Counted from the first letter of the stretch, positions 46,605-55,881 are shown. The stretch: DNA of 64,000 bases from UBA2357 sp041916775 (GCA_041916775.1 JAYRYZ010000017.1:52480-116479); one strand, 5' to 3'. The notes: generated by a model not told the origin, from the letters alone. Made by a program: numbers and translations.

Positions 46605-47768
46605 ATGACCCACGCATCCACAGACCGGACACTTGCACTCGTCACCGAATTGATCCGCCGCCCCTCGGTCACCCCCGAGGATGCCGGTTGTCTGGACCTC
46701 ATCGGCGCACGGCTCGCGCCGCTCGGCTTCACGCTCGAGCGCGTCGACCTCGGAGGCACCAGCAACCTGTGGGCACGCCGCGGCACGGCAACCCCCGTGC
46801 TGTGCTTCGCCGGCCACACCGATGTGGTCCCGCCCGGCCCGGCCGAGCGCTGGACCTCCCCGCCCTTCGAGCCGAGCTTTCGCGACGGCCATCTCTATGG
46901 CCGCGGTGCGGCTGACATGAAAACCTCTCTCGCGGCCTTCGTCACCGCCATCGAGGACTTCGTCGCCCTCCACCCGGACCACACCGGCTCGATCGCGCTC
47001 CTCCTGACCTCCGACGAAGAAGGCGCCGCGACCTACGGCACGGTCAAGGTGGTCGAGGCGCTCGCGGCACGTGACGAACGGCTCGACTACTGCATCGTCG
47101 GCGAACCCACCTCGGTGGAAACCCTCGGCGACATGATCAAGAACGGTCGGCGCGGCTCGCTTTCCGGCACGCTGCGGGTGAAGGGCCAGCAAGGGCACGT
47201 CGCCTATCCGCAGCTCGCGCGCAACCCCATCCACATGCTCGCACCGGCGCTCGCCGAGCTCACCGCCACCGAATGGGACCAGGGTAACGAGTTCTTTCCG
47301 CCCACTACCTTCCAGGTTTCCAACATCCATGCGGGCACGGGTGCGAACAACGTGATTCCGGGCGAGTGCGAGGTGCTGTTCAACTTCCGCTTCGCCTCCG
47401 TCACCACCGCCGACGCGCTGAAGGTACGCACGCATGCAGTGCTGGACCGGCACGGTGTCGAGTACGACCTTGACTGGCATCTCTCCGGCAACCCCTTCAT
47501 CACCGGTCGCGGCAAACTCGTCGCCGCACTGTCGCAGGCCATCTCCGCAGAATGCGGCATCGAGCCCGCGCTCTCCACCACCGGTGGCACTTCGGACGGC
47601 CGCTTCATTGCCGCGATCTGCAAGGAGGTGGTCGAGTTCGGCCCGGTGAACGCCACTATCCACAAGGTGGACGAACGCGTCGCGGTGGATGCGATCGAGC
47701 CGCTTTCGCGCATCTACCATGACACGCTGGTCCGCCTGCTCGCCCCAGCCGCCACAGGACCCCAATGA
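46605..47768 (+). CDS. dapE: Succinyl-diaminopimelate desuccinylase
   Basis: 387 residues from ATG 46605. A dizinc M20-family hydrolase giving LL-diaminopimelate and succinate. Metal-site segments FAGHTDVVPPG, YGRGAADMKTSLAAFV and LLTSDEEGAATYG are present, as is STTGGTSDGRF. The stop overlaps the prmB start by 4 bases. Together with dapC and dapD this covers three consecutive steps of the succinylase branch. Confidence 0.96.
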   Translation: MTHASTDRTLALVTELIRRPSVTPEDAGCLDLIGARLAPLGFTLERVDLGGTSNLWARRGTATPVLCFAGHTDVVPPGPAERWTSPPFEPSFRDGHLYGRGAADMKTSLAAFVTAIEDFVALHPDHTGSIALLLTSDEEGAATYGTVKVVEALAARDERLDYCIVGEPTSVETLGDMIKNGRRGSLSGTLRVKGQQGHVAYPQLARNPIHMLAPALAELTATEWDQGNEFFPPTTFQVSNIHAGTGANNVIPGECEVLFNFRFASVTTADALKVRTHAVLDRHGVEYDLDWHLSGNPFITGRGKLVAALSQAISAECGIEPALSTTGGTSDGRFIAAICKEVVEFGPVNATIHKVDERVAVDAIEPLSRIYHDTLVRLLAPAATGPQ

Positions 47769-48748
47769 ACCACGCGCCCGACATGAACCACAGCGACGAC
47801 GACACGCATCACGCCGATGACGGACACGACGCGCACGAACACGACCACGGCGGCCCGCTTGCCGAGCTCGTCACCGTGCGCGACTGGCTGCGCTATGCGG
47901 TGACCCGCTTCACCCGCGGCCGGGTGGCGTTCGGCCATGGTTGCACCAATGCCTTCGACGAGGCGGTGTGGCTGGTGATGGGCAGCCTGGACCTTCCGCA
48001 CGAGCGTCTTGAGCTCTTCATGGATGCCTGCATCCTCAGCGAGGAGCGCGAACTGCTGATGGAGCGCATCGAACGCCGCGTCGAAGAGCGCGTGCCCACC
48101 GCCTACCTGCTGGGCGAAGCCTGGCTCGGTGGCTACCGTTTCGAGGTCGATCCGCGCGTGATCATTCCGCGCTCCTTCTTCGCCGAATTGCTATCGGAAG
48201 GACTGGCGCCATGGGTCGCCGACCCGGCCGAGGTTCAGGACGCGCTCGACCTCTGCACCGGCTCCGGCTGTCTCGCGATCCTGATGGCGGAGGCGTTTCC
48301 CGATGCGGCGATCAGCGCGGTCGACCTCTCTCCGGATGCGCTCGACGTCGCGCGGCAGAATGTCGCCGACTACGCGCTCGACGATCGCATCACCCTCGTC
48401 GAGGGCGATCTTTTCGCCGGTCTCGCCGGGCAACGCTTCGATCTCATCATCAGCAACCCGCCCTATGTGACGCGCGAATCGATGGACGCGCTGCCGCCGG
48501 AGTACCTGCACGAACCGCGCATGGCGCTCGCCGCAGGCGAGGACGGGTTGGACGTGGTGCGACGCATCCTCGCCCAGGCCGGGGCGCACCTCAGGCCGGG
48601 CGGCCTGCTCGCGGTGGAAGTCGGACACAACCGCAGCCTGGTAGAAGAGGCTTTTCCCGAGCTGCCGCTCACTTGGCTGACGGCGGAAGGCGGTGACGAC
48701 ATGGTGTTCCTGGTGCGTGCCGAAGACCTCGCCACGGCAGCGAACTGA
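47765..48748 (+). CDS. prmB: Ribosomal protein L3 glutamine methyltransferase, His-rich N terminus
   Basis: 327 residues. PrmB methylates a glutamine of ribosomal protein L3. LDLCTGSGCLAILMA (SAM loop) and SNPPYVTRESM with HEPRMALAAGEDGLD are the PrmB-type catalytic region. Unusual: the first 28 residues hold 8 His and 8 Asp, ahead of the usual start near ELVTVRDWLRYA. A later start would be a family-like length, but the ATG at 47765 overlaps dapE in the common 4-base manner. Confidence 0.92.
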   Translation: MNHAPDMNHSDDDTHHADDGHDAHEHDHGGPLAELVTVRDWLRYAVTRFTRGRVAFGHGCTNAFDEAVWLVMGSLDLPHERLELFMDACILSEERELLMERIERRVEERVPTAYLLGEAWLGGYRFEVDPRVIIPRSFFAELLSEGLAPWVADPAEVQDALDLCTGSGCLAILMAEAFPDAAISAVDLSPDALDVARQNVADYALDDRITLVEGDLFAGLAGQRFDLIISNPPYVTRESMDALPPEYLHEPRMALAAGEDGLDVVRRILAQAGAHLRPGGLLAVEVGHNRSLVEEAFPELPLTWLTAEGGDDMVFLVRAEDLATAAN

Positions 48749-48774
48749 CGCCCCTTCACGGATTGACCGACGAG

Positions 48775-49206
48775 ATGCAGAACGACACCACCATCCTCCT
48801 CATCGAAGACAACCCCGACGACGAGGCGCTGACGCTACGCGCAATCGCCCGCAACGGCATCGCCAACCCGGTGGTGGTCGCGCGCGACGGGGTCGAGGCC
48901 ATCGAGCATCTCTTCCCTCGTGACGAAACACGGCGCCAGCCGCTGCCAGCGATCATCCTGCTCGACCTCAAGCTGCCGCGCATCGACGGCCTGGAGGTTT
49001 TGCGCCGCATCCGCGCAGACGAGCACACCGCGCTGCTGCCGGTGATCATCCTCACCACATCGAGCGAGCCGCGCGACATCTCGCAGGCCTACCAACTCGG
49101 TGCCAACAGCTACATCCGCAAACCGGTGGATTATCAGGCCTTCGTTCAGGTCGTTGCCGACATCACCCGCTACTGGCTGACGCTGAACGTGCCGGCGAAC
49201 GCCTGA
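48775..49206 (+). CDS. Receiver-only response regulator
   Basis: 143 residues consisting of one CheY-like receiver with no output domain. ED pocket residues, phosphoacceptor Asp in LLDLKLPRIDG and IRKPVD lysine are intact. The DNPDDEALTLRA start and the ITRYWLTLNVP end are typical of the Rcp1-like group that pairs with hybrid or phytochrome-like kinases. No kinase is nearby. It lies 26 bases after prmB. ATG 48775 was preferred to a TTG at 48763. Confidence 0.85.
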   Translation: MQNDTTILLIEDNPDDEALTLRAIARNGIANPVVVARDGVEAIEHLFPRDETRRQPLPAIILLDLKLPRIDGLEVLRRIRADEHTALLPVIILTTSSEPRDISQAYQLGANSYIRKPVDYQAFVQVVADITRYWLTLNVPANA

Positions 49207-49231
49207 CGGCGCCTCGCCGGCTCCGGCTGCG

Positions 49232-49729
49232 CTAGGCGAGCAGCTTCTCGATCTCTGCCGCGAGGGCGTCAGGCGTCGTGGTCGGCGCGTGGCGCGACAC
49301 GACCTTGCCGTTGCGGTCGACGAGGAACTTGGTGAAGTTCCACTTGATCATCTCGGTGCCGAGCACACCGGGCGCTTCGCTGGTGAGATAGGCCCACAGC
49401 GGGTGGGCATTGGCGCCGTTGACATCGACCTTCTCGCTCAGCGGAAAGCGCACGCCGAAGCGCGTTTCACAGAACCGACCGATCTCGTCGGCATCGCCCG
49501 GCTCCTGCGCGCCGAACTGGTTGCACGGAAACCCGATGACCGAGAAACCGCGCTCGGCGAAACGTTCGTACAAGGCCTGAAGGCCTGCGTACTGAGGCGT
49601 GAAGCCGCACTGGCTCGCGGTATTCACCAGCAGCAGCACCTTGCCGGCGAAAGATGCCATCGGCACCGTCTCCCCATGCAGCGTGCGCATCTCGAAGTCG
49701 TGGACACCCGTCTCATGCATTTCGGTCAT
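49232..49729 (-). CDS. Glutathione peroxidase
   Basis: 165 residues. Reduces hydroperoxides with glutathione or thioredoxin. The peroxidatic residue is cysteine in NTASQCGFTPQY, and GFPCNQFGAQEPG and KWNFTKFLVDRNG are the other family motifs. No signal peptide is seen, so it is cytoplasmic. The ATG at 49729 lies 1 base after the iscX stop, which makes it the last gene of the isc operon. Confidence 0.93.
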   Translation of the reverse strand: MTEMHETGVHDFEMRTLHGETVPMASFAGKVLLLVNTASQCGFTPQYAGLQALYERFAERGFSVIGFPCNQFGAQEPGDADEIGRFCETRFGVRFPLSEKVDVNGANAHPLWAYLTSEAPGVLGTEMIKWNFTKFLVDRNGKVVSRHAPTTTPDALAAEIEKLLA

Positions 49730-49730
49730 G

Positions 49731-49925
49731 TCAGGCCAACTCGTCGATCCACGCCTGCTGGATCGCCTCCAGGATGCGTTCGCCACAGTGCTTGGGGTCG
49801 TCGTCGAACTCGGGCAAGGCCATCACCCAGTTCATGAGATCCACGAAGTTCACGCGGGTCGGGTCCGTGTCGGGACGCGATTCGGCGAGCTGGATGGCGA
49901 TCTCCTGCACTTCGGTCCATTTCAT
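49731..49925 (-). CDS. iscX: Iron-sulfur assembly protein IscX
   Basis: 64 residues, small and acidic. IscX (YfhJ) binds IscS and iron and modulates cluster assembly. MKWTEVQEIAIQLAESRPDTDP and FVDLMNWVMALPEFDDDP match the family. The ATG shares one base with the fdx stop, as expected for the isc operon tail. Confidence 0.95.
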   Translation of the reverse strand: MKWTEVQEIAIQLAESRPDTDPTRVNFVDLMNWVMALPEFDDDPKHCGERILEAIQQAWIDELA

Positions 49926-50266
49926 CAGTGTTTCCCCTCACGAGCCATGTTGATCGTGTAGCGCGGGATCTCGACCACCAGCGGTGTCGTCCCGACCAGC
50001 GCCTGACAGGACAGGCGCGACTGTGCTTCCAGCCCCCAGGCCTTGTCGAGAAGATCGTCCTCTTCCTCCTCGGAGGGGTTGAGCGAATCGAAACCCTCGC
50101 GGACGATCACGTGGCAGGTGGTGCAGGCGCACGATTTCTCGCAGGCGTGTTCGATCTCGATGCCGTTGTCGAGCAAGGCGTCGCACAAGCTGCCACCCGG
50201 TTCGGCCTCGATGACCGTGCCATCCGGACAAAGCTCCACATGCGGGAGCACGATGATCTGTGTCAT
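49925..50266 (-). CDS. fdx: ISC-type [2Fe-2S] ferredoxin
   Basis: 113 residues. Supplies electrons during cluster assembly. The cluster motif CEKSCACTTCH with a fourth Cys in RLSCQALV is complete. HVIVREGFDSLNPSEEEEDDLLDKA is the typical acidic region that contacts IscS. It overlaps hscA by 4 bases and iscX by one. Confidence 0.97.
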   Translation of the reverse strand: MTQIIVLPHVELCPDGTVIEAEPGGSLCDALLDNGIEIEHACEKSCACTTCHVIVREGFDSLNPSEEEEDDLLDKAWGLEAQSRLSCQALVGTTPLVVEIPRYTINMAREGKH

Positions 50267-52131
50267 ACCTGAATCTCGTCGACTTTCTGCCCGGCGAGCA
50301 CCGAGCGTATGGTGTGGTCCATGCGACGTGCGGCGAACTCGTCGGTCGCACGCCCAAGGTTCTCGATCTGCTGCCGGATCGCGCGGTGGTCGCTGCCGTT
50401 GCGCGCACTGCGCAGGCTCGCGATCGCGGTGTCGATCTCGGCACGCTCCGCGCCGTTCAGCAGACTGCCGTCCTGAGACAGCGCCTGGACGGTGGCCTCG
50501 ATGAGCCGGTCCGCCTCGACGCGCTGCTCGGCGAGCGCACGCGCCGCCATGTCGTCGCCGGCGTGCTGCATGCCGTCCTGCAACATGCCCGCGATCTCGT
50601 CATCCGAGAGGCCGTAGGACGGCTTGACCATCACGTTGGCCTCGACCCCGGACGACATTTCGCGCGCCGAAACCGACAGCAGGCCGTCCGCATCCACCTG
50701 AAAGGTCACGCGGATGCGTGCCGCACCCGCCGCCATCGCCGGAATGCCGCGCAGTTCGAAGCGCGCGAGCGAGCGGCAGTCGCTCACCAGCTCGCGCTCG
50801 CCCTGCACCACGTGGAAGGCCATCGCGGTCTGGCCGTCCTTGTAGGTGGTGAACTCCTGCGCACGCGCGATCGGCAGCGTCGAATTGCGCGGAATGACCT
50901 TCTCGACCAAGCCGCCCATGGTCTCCAGTCCGAGTGACAGCGGGATCACGTCGAGCAACAGCCAGTCGTCGTCGCTCTTGCGGTTGCCGGCAAGCACGTT
51001 GGCCTGCAACGCCGCACCGAGCGCAACCACCTTGTCGGGATCGAGATTGGTCAGCGGTTCCTGCTGGAAGAACTCCGCCACCGAACGCTGGATATGCGGC
51101 ATTCGGGTCGCGCCGCCGACCATCACCACGCCCTTGATGTCCTCGGGTGCGAGCCCGGCGTCGCGCAACACCTTGCGCATCGGCGCAAGGGTCTTTCGCA
51201 CGAGATGCTCGGTGATCTGCGCGAACTCTTCACGGGTGATCGTGAGCGCGACCTCCTCGCCGGTCGACAGCCGCACCTGAATCGGCGCGACCTCCACGGA
51301 GGTGAGCAACTCCTTGATTTCGCGCGCTTTCATGAGCAGGCGACGGGAGTCCTCGGACGACGGCGGGTTGATCGCTGCGCGGTCGAGGATCCAGCAGAAC
51401 AGGCGATGATCGAAGTCGTCGCCGCCCAGCGCGCTATCGCCGTTGGTGGCCATGACTTCGAAGATGCCGCGCGACAGCTTGAGGATGGAAAGGTCGAAGG
51501 TGCCACCGCCGAGGTCGTACACCGCGTACACCCCTTCCGAGGCGTTGTCGAGGCCGTAGGCCACCGCCGCCGCGGTGGGCTCGTTGAGGAGGCGCAATAC
51601 CTCCAGCCCGGCGAGGCGTGCCGCATCCTTGGTCGCCTGGCGCTGCGCATCGTCGAAATACGCCGGTACGGTGATCACCACACCAGTGAGCTCGCCCCCC
51701 AGGCTCGCGCGCGCGCGTGCCGCCAGCACCTTGAGGATCTCGGCCGAGATCTCGACCGGGCTCTTCACCCCCTGCACGGTGCGCAACCGCACCATGCCGT
51801 CCGTGTCGGCGAAGTCGTAGGGCATGGTCTCGACGTGGGCGACATCCTTGAGCCCGCGCCCCATGAAGCGCTTCACCGAGATGATGGTGTTCTTGGGGTC
51901 GCTCGCATGCGCCCGCGCCGCCGCAACGCCGACATCGACCGCACCGTCGACACGGTAGTGGACGATGGAGGGCAACATGGTCTTGCCGGATTCGTCGGGG
52001 AGACACACCGCGATGCCGTTGCGCACCGTGGCGACCAGCGAGTTGGTGGTGCCGAGGTCGATACCCGCCGCGAGCCGGTGCTTGTGCGGCTCGGGTGACA
52101 TCCCCGGTTCGGCGATCTGTAGTAGGGCCAT
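50263..52131 (-). CDS. hscA: Fe-S assembly Hsp70 chaperone HscA
   Basis: 622 residues. The specialised Hsp70 that, with HscB, drives cluster release from IscU. The ATPase domain shows AAGIDLGTTNSLVAT and VYDLGGGTFDLSIL. The substrate-binding domain follows from about 390, with a short helical lid. It is the shorter HscA form rather than DnaK (no acidic EEVD-like tail). hscB lies 40 bases upstream. Confidence 0.97.
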   Translation of the reverse strand: MALLQIAEPGMSPEPHKHRLAAGIDLGTTNSLVATVRNGIAVCLPDESGKTMLPSIVHYRVDGAVDVGVAAARAHASDPKNTIISVKRFMGRGLKDVAHVETMPYDFADTDGMVRLRTVQGVKSPVEISAEILKVLAARARASLGGELTGVVITVPAYFDDAQRQATKDAARLAGLEVLRLLNEPTAAAVAYGLDNASEGVYAVYDLGGGTFDLSILKLSRGIFEVMATNGDSALGGDDFDHRLFCWILDRAAINPPSSEDSRRLLMKAREIKELLTSVEVAPIQVRLSTGEEVALTITREEFAQITEHLVRKTLAPMRKVLRDAGLAPEDIKGVVMVGGATRMPHIQRSVAEFFQQEPLTNLDPDKVVALGAALQANVLAGNRKSDDDWLLLDVIPLSLGLETMGGLVEKVIPRNSTLPIARAQEFTTYKDGQTAMAFHVVQGERELVSDCRSLARFELRGIPAMAAGAARIRVTFQVDADGLLSVSAREMSSGVEANVMVKPSYGLSDDEIAGMLQDGMQHAGDDMAARALAEQRVEADRLIEATVQALSQDGSLLNGAERAEIDTAIASLRSARNGSDHRAIRQQIENLGRATDEFAARRMDHTIRSVLAGQKVDEIQV

Positions 52132-52171
52132 CAGCTATCCAGTGCCATCCGTTGTAAGGAGTGAGGAGTGA

Positions 52172-52705
52172 TCAGCTTTCGAGCGCTTCGAGTGCGTTGT
52201 CGATGTCTTCCTGCAGCTTCTCGATGAACATCAGCCGGCGCACCGTCTCGGCCGCGGCAGAAAAATCATGCTGCTGGTCGAACTGCGCGGCGAGGGTGTC
52301 GAACACCTCGCGCGCATGGCCACGCAGGCGTTGCATGAGCTGGGTCAGCGCGTCGGCGTCGGCCTCGGCTCGCGCCTCCTCGACGGCTTCACGCCATTCC
52401 ATCTGCTCCATCAGGAACTCGGCAGACATCGCGGTGTTGGTCTCGAGGGCAGCGTCCACGCCAGCCAGCTCGAGCAGGTACTGCGCCCGCTTGAGCGGCT
52501 TCTTGAGGGTGGCGAAAGCCTCATTCACCCGGGTCGCCATCTGCATCGAGCGACGCCGCTCGGCATCCGGGAGATGCGCATGACGATCCGGGTGCACCCG
52601 GCTGTGCAACTCGTGGTAAGCCGCCTCGAGCGCGCTCACATCCACCCTGAACGCACGCGGCAAGCCGAACAGCGCGAAGAAGTCCTTGCCCAGATCCATG
52701 CTCAT
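52172..52705 (-). CDS. hscB: Fe-S assembly J-protein HscB
   Basis: 177 residues. Co-chaperone that brings IscU to HscA. An N-terminal J domain contains the HPD tripeptide (VHPDRH). The C-terminal three-helix bundle for IscU runs from about 90 to 175 (QYLLELAGVDAALETNTAMSAEFLMEQMEWRE region). ATG 52705 is used; a second ATG two codons later is possible. Confidence 0.95.
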   Translation of the reverse strand: MSMDLGKDFFALFGLPRAFRVDVSALEAAYHELHSRVHPDRHAHLPDAERRRSMQMATRVNEAFATLKKPLKRAQYLLELAGVDAALETNTAMSAEFLMEQMEWREAVEEARAEADADALTQLMQRLRGHAREVFDTLAAQFDQQHDFSAAAETVRRLMFIEKLQEDIDNALEALES

Positions 52706-52724
52706 CCCATCGCCACAAGCGGCA

Positions 52725-53048
52725 TCAGATGTTGAAACTCTCGCCGCAGCCGCACTCGTCCTTGACGTTCGGGTTGTTGAACTTGAAGCCCTCGTTGAGG
52801 CCTTCGCGCACGAAGTCGAGTTCGGTGCCCGCGATGTAGGGCAGGCTCTTGGGGTCCACCACCACGCGCACACCGTAGCTCTCGAACACCATGTCGTCCG
52901 CTTCCTTATCGTCCACGAACTCCAGCCTGTAGGCCATCCCCGAGCATCCGGAGGTGCGCACACCGAGGCGGATGCCGTAGCCCTTGCCGCGCTTGGTGAT
53001 GAAGTTCTCGATGTGCCGGGCGGCACGCTCGCTCAGGGTCACGTTCAT
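52725..53048 (-). CDS. iscA: Iron-sulfur carrier IscA
   Basis: 107 residues. A-type carrier with the three conserved cysteines: TSGCSGMAY (C35) and ECGCGE near the C terminus (C99, C101). CGGAGG lies 8 bases before ATG 53048, which decides the start against an upstream in-frame ATG. It follows iscU by 20 bases. Confidence 0.96.
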   Translation of the reverse strand: MNVTLSERAARHIENFITKRGKGYGIRLGVRTSGCSGMAYRLEFVDDKEADDMVFESYGVRVVVDPKSLPYIAGTELDFVREGLNEGFKFNNPNVKDECGCGESFNI

Positions 53049-53068
53049 GTCAGAAACCTCCGCAGTGC

Positions 53069-53452
53069 TCATTCGACATGCTTCTTCTTGTAGTCGGCGA
53101 CCGCCGCCTTGATGGCGTCTTCCGCAAGAATCGAACAATGGATCTTCACTGGCGGCAGCGCAAGCTCTTCGGCGATCTGGGTGTTCTTGATCTCGAGCGC
53201 CTGGTCTACCGTCTTGCCCTTCACCCATTCGGTGACCAGCGAGCTCGACGCGATCGCGGAGCCGCAGCCGTAGGTCTTGAACTTGGCGTCCTCGATCACG
53301 CCGTCCTTGCCTACCTTGATCTGCAACTTCATCACGTCGCCACAGGCGGGCGCGCCGACCATGCCGGTGCCGACACCCTCGTCGTCCTTGGTAAAGGAGC
53401 CGACGTTGCGCGGGTTCTCGTAGTGGTCCAGCACTTTGTCACTGTATGCCAT
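53069..53452 (-). CDS. iscU: Iron-sulfur scaffold IscU
   Basis: 127 residues. Scaffold on which IscS and iron build [2Fe-2S] clusters. The three ligand cysteines occur in GAPACGDV, YGCGSAIASSS and IHCSILAEDA. LPPVK, the HscA recognition sequence, is present just before the third cysteine. Very high similarity to the family throughout. Confidence 0.98.
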   Translation of the reverse strand: MAYSDKVLDHYENPRNVGSFTKDDEGVGTGMVGAPACGDVMKLQIKVGKDGVIEDAKFKTYGCGSAIASSSLVTEWVKGKTVDQALEIKNTQIAEELALPPVKIHCSILAEDAIKAAVADYKKKHVE

Positions 53453-53485
53453 TTTGTTCTCCTGTCTCGGTTGGTCGTGACGATG

Positions 53486-54697
53486 TCAGTGGGCGGCCCA
53501 CTGCACCGTACTGAGGTCGATGCCTTCCTTCACCATTTCCCACAAGGGCGAAAGTTCGCGCAGCTTGCTGATCTTGCGGTGCAGCAGGTCTATCGTGTAA
53601 TCGATTTCCTCTTCGGTGGTGAAGCGGCCGATCGAGAAGCGGATCGAGCTGTGTGCGAGTTCGTCGTTTCGACCCAACGCACGCAGCACGTACGAAGGCT
53701 CCAGGCTTGCCGAGGTACAGGCCGAACCGGAGGACACCGCGACATCCTTGATCGCCATGATCAGCGACTCGCCTTCCACATAATTGAAGGAGATGTTGAG
53801 ATTGTGCGGAACACGCTGCGTCATGTCACCGTTGACATAGACCTCTTCCATGTCCATGAGGCCGGCGAGCAACTTGTCACGCAGCGCGCGGATGCGCGTG
53901 TTCTCGACCGCCATCTCCTCGCGTGCAAGGCGGAAGGCCTCGCCCATGCCGACGATCTGGTGCGTCGCCAGCGTGCCGGAGCGCAGGCCGCGCTCATGGC
54001 CGCCGCCGTGCATCTGCGCTTCGAGGCGCACGCGCGGTTTCCTGCGCACGTACAACGCGCCGATGCCCTTGGGACCGTAGGTCTTGTGCGCGGAGAAGGA
54101 CATGAGGTCCACTTTCAGGGTCTCCAGGTCGATATCGACCTTGCCCGTCGCCTGCGCCGCATCCACATGGAAAACGATGCCCTTCTCGCGGCACAGCTCG
54201 CCGATCTCGGCGATCGGCTGGACCACGCCGATCTCGTTGTTCACGAACATCACCGACACCAGGATGGTGTCCGGGCGGATCGCGGCACGCAGCGCGTCCA
54301 TGTCAACCAGACCGTCATCGCGCACGTCGAGGTAGGTGGCCTCGAAGCCCTGGCGTTCGAGCTCACGCACGGTATCGAGCACCGCCTTGTGCTCGGTCTT
54401 CAGCGTGATCAGGTGCTTGCCGCGGCTCTTGTAGAACTGCGCCGCGCCCTTGATCGCAAGATTGTTGGATTCGGTCGCACCCGAGGTCCACACGATCTCC
54501 TTCGGGTCGGCGTTCACCAGTGCGGCGACCTGCTCGCGCGCATCCTCGACGGCCTTCTCCGCCTCCCAACCGTAAGCGTGGGAGCGGCTTGCGGGGTTGC
54601 CGAAATGCTCGCTCAGCCACGGAATCATCGCCGCGGCAACGCGCGGATCCACAGGCGTGGTGGCAGAGTAGTCTAGATAGATCGGGAACTTCAGCAT
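53486..54697 (-). CDS. iscS: Cysteine desulfurase IscS
   Basis: 403 residues, full length. PLP enzyme that removes sulfur from cysteine as a persulfide. The PLP lysine is K205 in FSAHKTYGPKGIGALY and the persulfide cysteine is C327 in SGSACTSASLEPSYVLRALG. The C-terminal tail (PLWEMVKEGIDLSTVQWAAH) matches the IscU-binding end of housekeeping IscS. A second desulfurase gene lies 35 bases upstream. Confidence 0.98.
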   Translation of the reverse strand: MLKFPIYLDYSATTPVDPRVAAAMIPWLSEHFGNPASRSHAYGWEAEKAVEDAREQVAALVNADPKEIVWTSGATESNNLAIKGAAQFYKSRGKHLITLKTEHKAVLDTVRELERQGFEATYLDVRDDGLVDMDALRAAIRPDTILVSVMFVNNEIGVVQPIAEIGELCREKGIVFHVDAAQATGKVDIDLETLKVDLMSFSAHKTYGPKGIGALYVRRKPRVRLEAQMHGGGHERGLRSGTLATHQIVGMGEAFRLAREEMAVENTRIRALRDKLLAGLMDMEEVYVNGDMTQRVPHNLNISFNYVEGESLIMAIKDVAVSSGSACTSASLEPSYVLRALGRNDELAHSSIRFSIGRFTTEEEIDYTIDLLHRKISKLRELSPLWEMVKEGIDLSTVQWAAH

Positions 54698-54732
54698 CGT
54701 GCTTCTCCGTATTCGAACAATCCGTTATCCAA

Positions 54733-55881
54733 TCAGACCGCGATCGCGGTCAGGCTCTTCAGTTCAGAGACCACGCGCGCGAGGGCCGCGGCAAAGTCGT
54801 GCATTTCTGCGACGGTCGTCGCCCTTCCGATGCTCACCCGCACCGCATTTCGTGCGAGATCGCGTTCGACCCCCATCGCCAGCAGCGTGTGCGAGGGTTC
54901 CGGGTTTGCGCTGGAGCACGCCGAGCCGCTCGCCACCGCAAAGCCGGCGCGGTCGAGCTTGGCCACCAGCGTCTCGCCATCGATGCCGGCGAGCGCGAAG
55001 AACACCGTGTTCGGCAGACGCTCCGCCCCGCGCGAGAAGATGCGCGCGCCGAGCACAACCAGCGCATCCTCGAGCCCTTCGCGCATTCCTGACATGCGTC
55101 GCGCAGCGGCTTCGCGTTCGACACCAGCGCGCTCACAGGCGACCCCGAAGCCGACAATCGCGGCGACGTTTTCAGTGCCGGAACGCAGTCCGCGCTCCTG
55201 ACCGCCGCCTGCGATCAGCGGCTGCAGTTCGACGCGCTTGTCAAGCACCAGCGCGCCCGCGCCCACCGGACCACCGATCTTGTGCGCAGAGAGCGTCATC
55301 GCCGCAACACCCAGTGCGCGAAAATCGACCTCGATCTTTCCGAACGCCTGCACCGCGTCCGTGTGCAGCCATACTCCAGCGATACGTGCCTCGGACGCGA
55401 GCGAGGACAACGGCTGGATCGCGCCGGTCTCGTTATTGGCGAGCATGACCGAAGCGATCAATGGGCGCCGCTCCAGTGCCTCACGCCAAGCTGCCACGAC
55501 CAAGCGACCTTCGCCATCTACCTCGACCTCTTCGACTTCCCAGCCGACACGACGCAACTGCTTCGCAGGTTCGCGCACACAAGGGTGTTCGATTGCGCTG
55601 ATCGCGATGCGACCGGGCCGCTGCAGCGCAGAGGCTCCCTTGAGGAACAGGTTGTTGGCCTCGGAGCCGCCGCTTGTGAACACCACCTCCGTTGGATGTG
55701 CGCCAACAGCGGCCGCCACCCGCTCGCGCGCCGCGTCGATCGCAGCGCGGGCGCGGCGACCGTACTCGTGGCGGCTGGAGGCATTGCCGGCGTGCGCACC
55801 GAGCCAGGGCAGCATCGCCTCGCGCACCGCCTCGTCCAGCGGTGCGCTCGCGTTCCAGTCGAGGTAGGCAGGCGCAAACAT
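54733..55881 (-). CDS. Second group-I cysteine desulfurase (NifS/IscS paralogue)
   Basis: 382 residues, clearly homologous to the next gene, iscS, but divergent. PLP lysine K201 (SAHKIGGPVGAGALVL) and mobile-loop C322 (SGSACSSANPEPSHTLLAMG) are both intact, so it should be active. It lacks the long IscS C-terminal tail that contacts IscU. It lies between iscR and iscS in the same direction (24 and 35 base gaps). It may serve a different sulfur acceptor; a role is not evident from sequence. Confidence 0.92.
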   Translation of the reverse strand: MFAPAYLDWNASAPLDEAVREAMLPWLGAHAGNASSRHEYGRRARAAIDAARERVAAAVGAHPTEVVFTSGGSEANNLFLKGASALQRPGRIAISAIEHPCVREPAKQLRRVGWEVEEVEVDGEGRLVVAAWREALERRPLIASVMLANNETGAIQPLSSLASEARIAGVWLHTDAVQAFGKIEVDFRALGVAAMTLSAHKIGGPVGAGALVLDKRVELQPLIAGGGQERGLRSGTENVAAIVGFGVACERAGVEREAAARRMSGMREGLEDALVVLGARIFSRGAERLPNTVFFALAGIDGETLVAKLDRAGFAVASGSACSSANPEPSHTLLAMGVERDLARNAVRVSIGRATTVAEMHDFAAALARVVSELKSLTAIAV

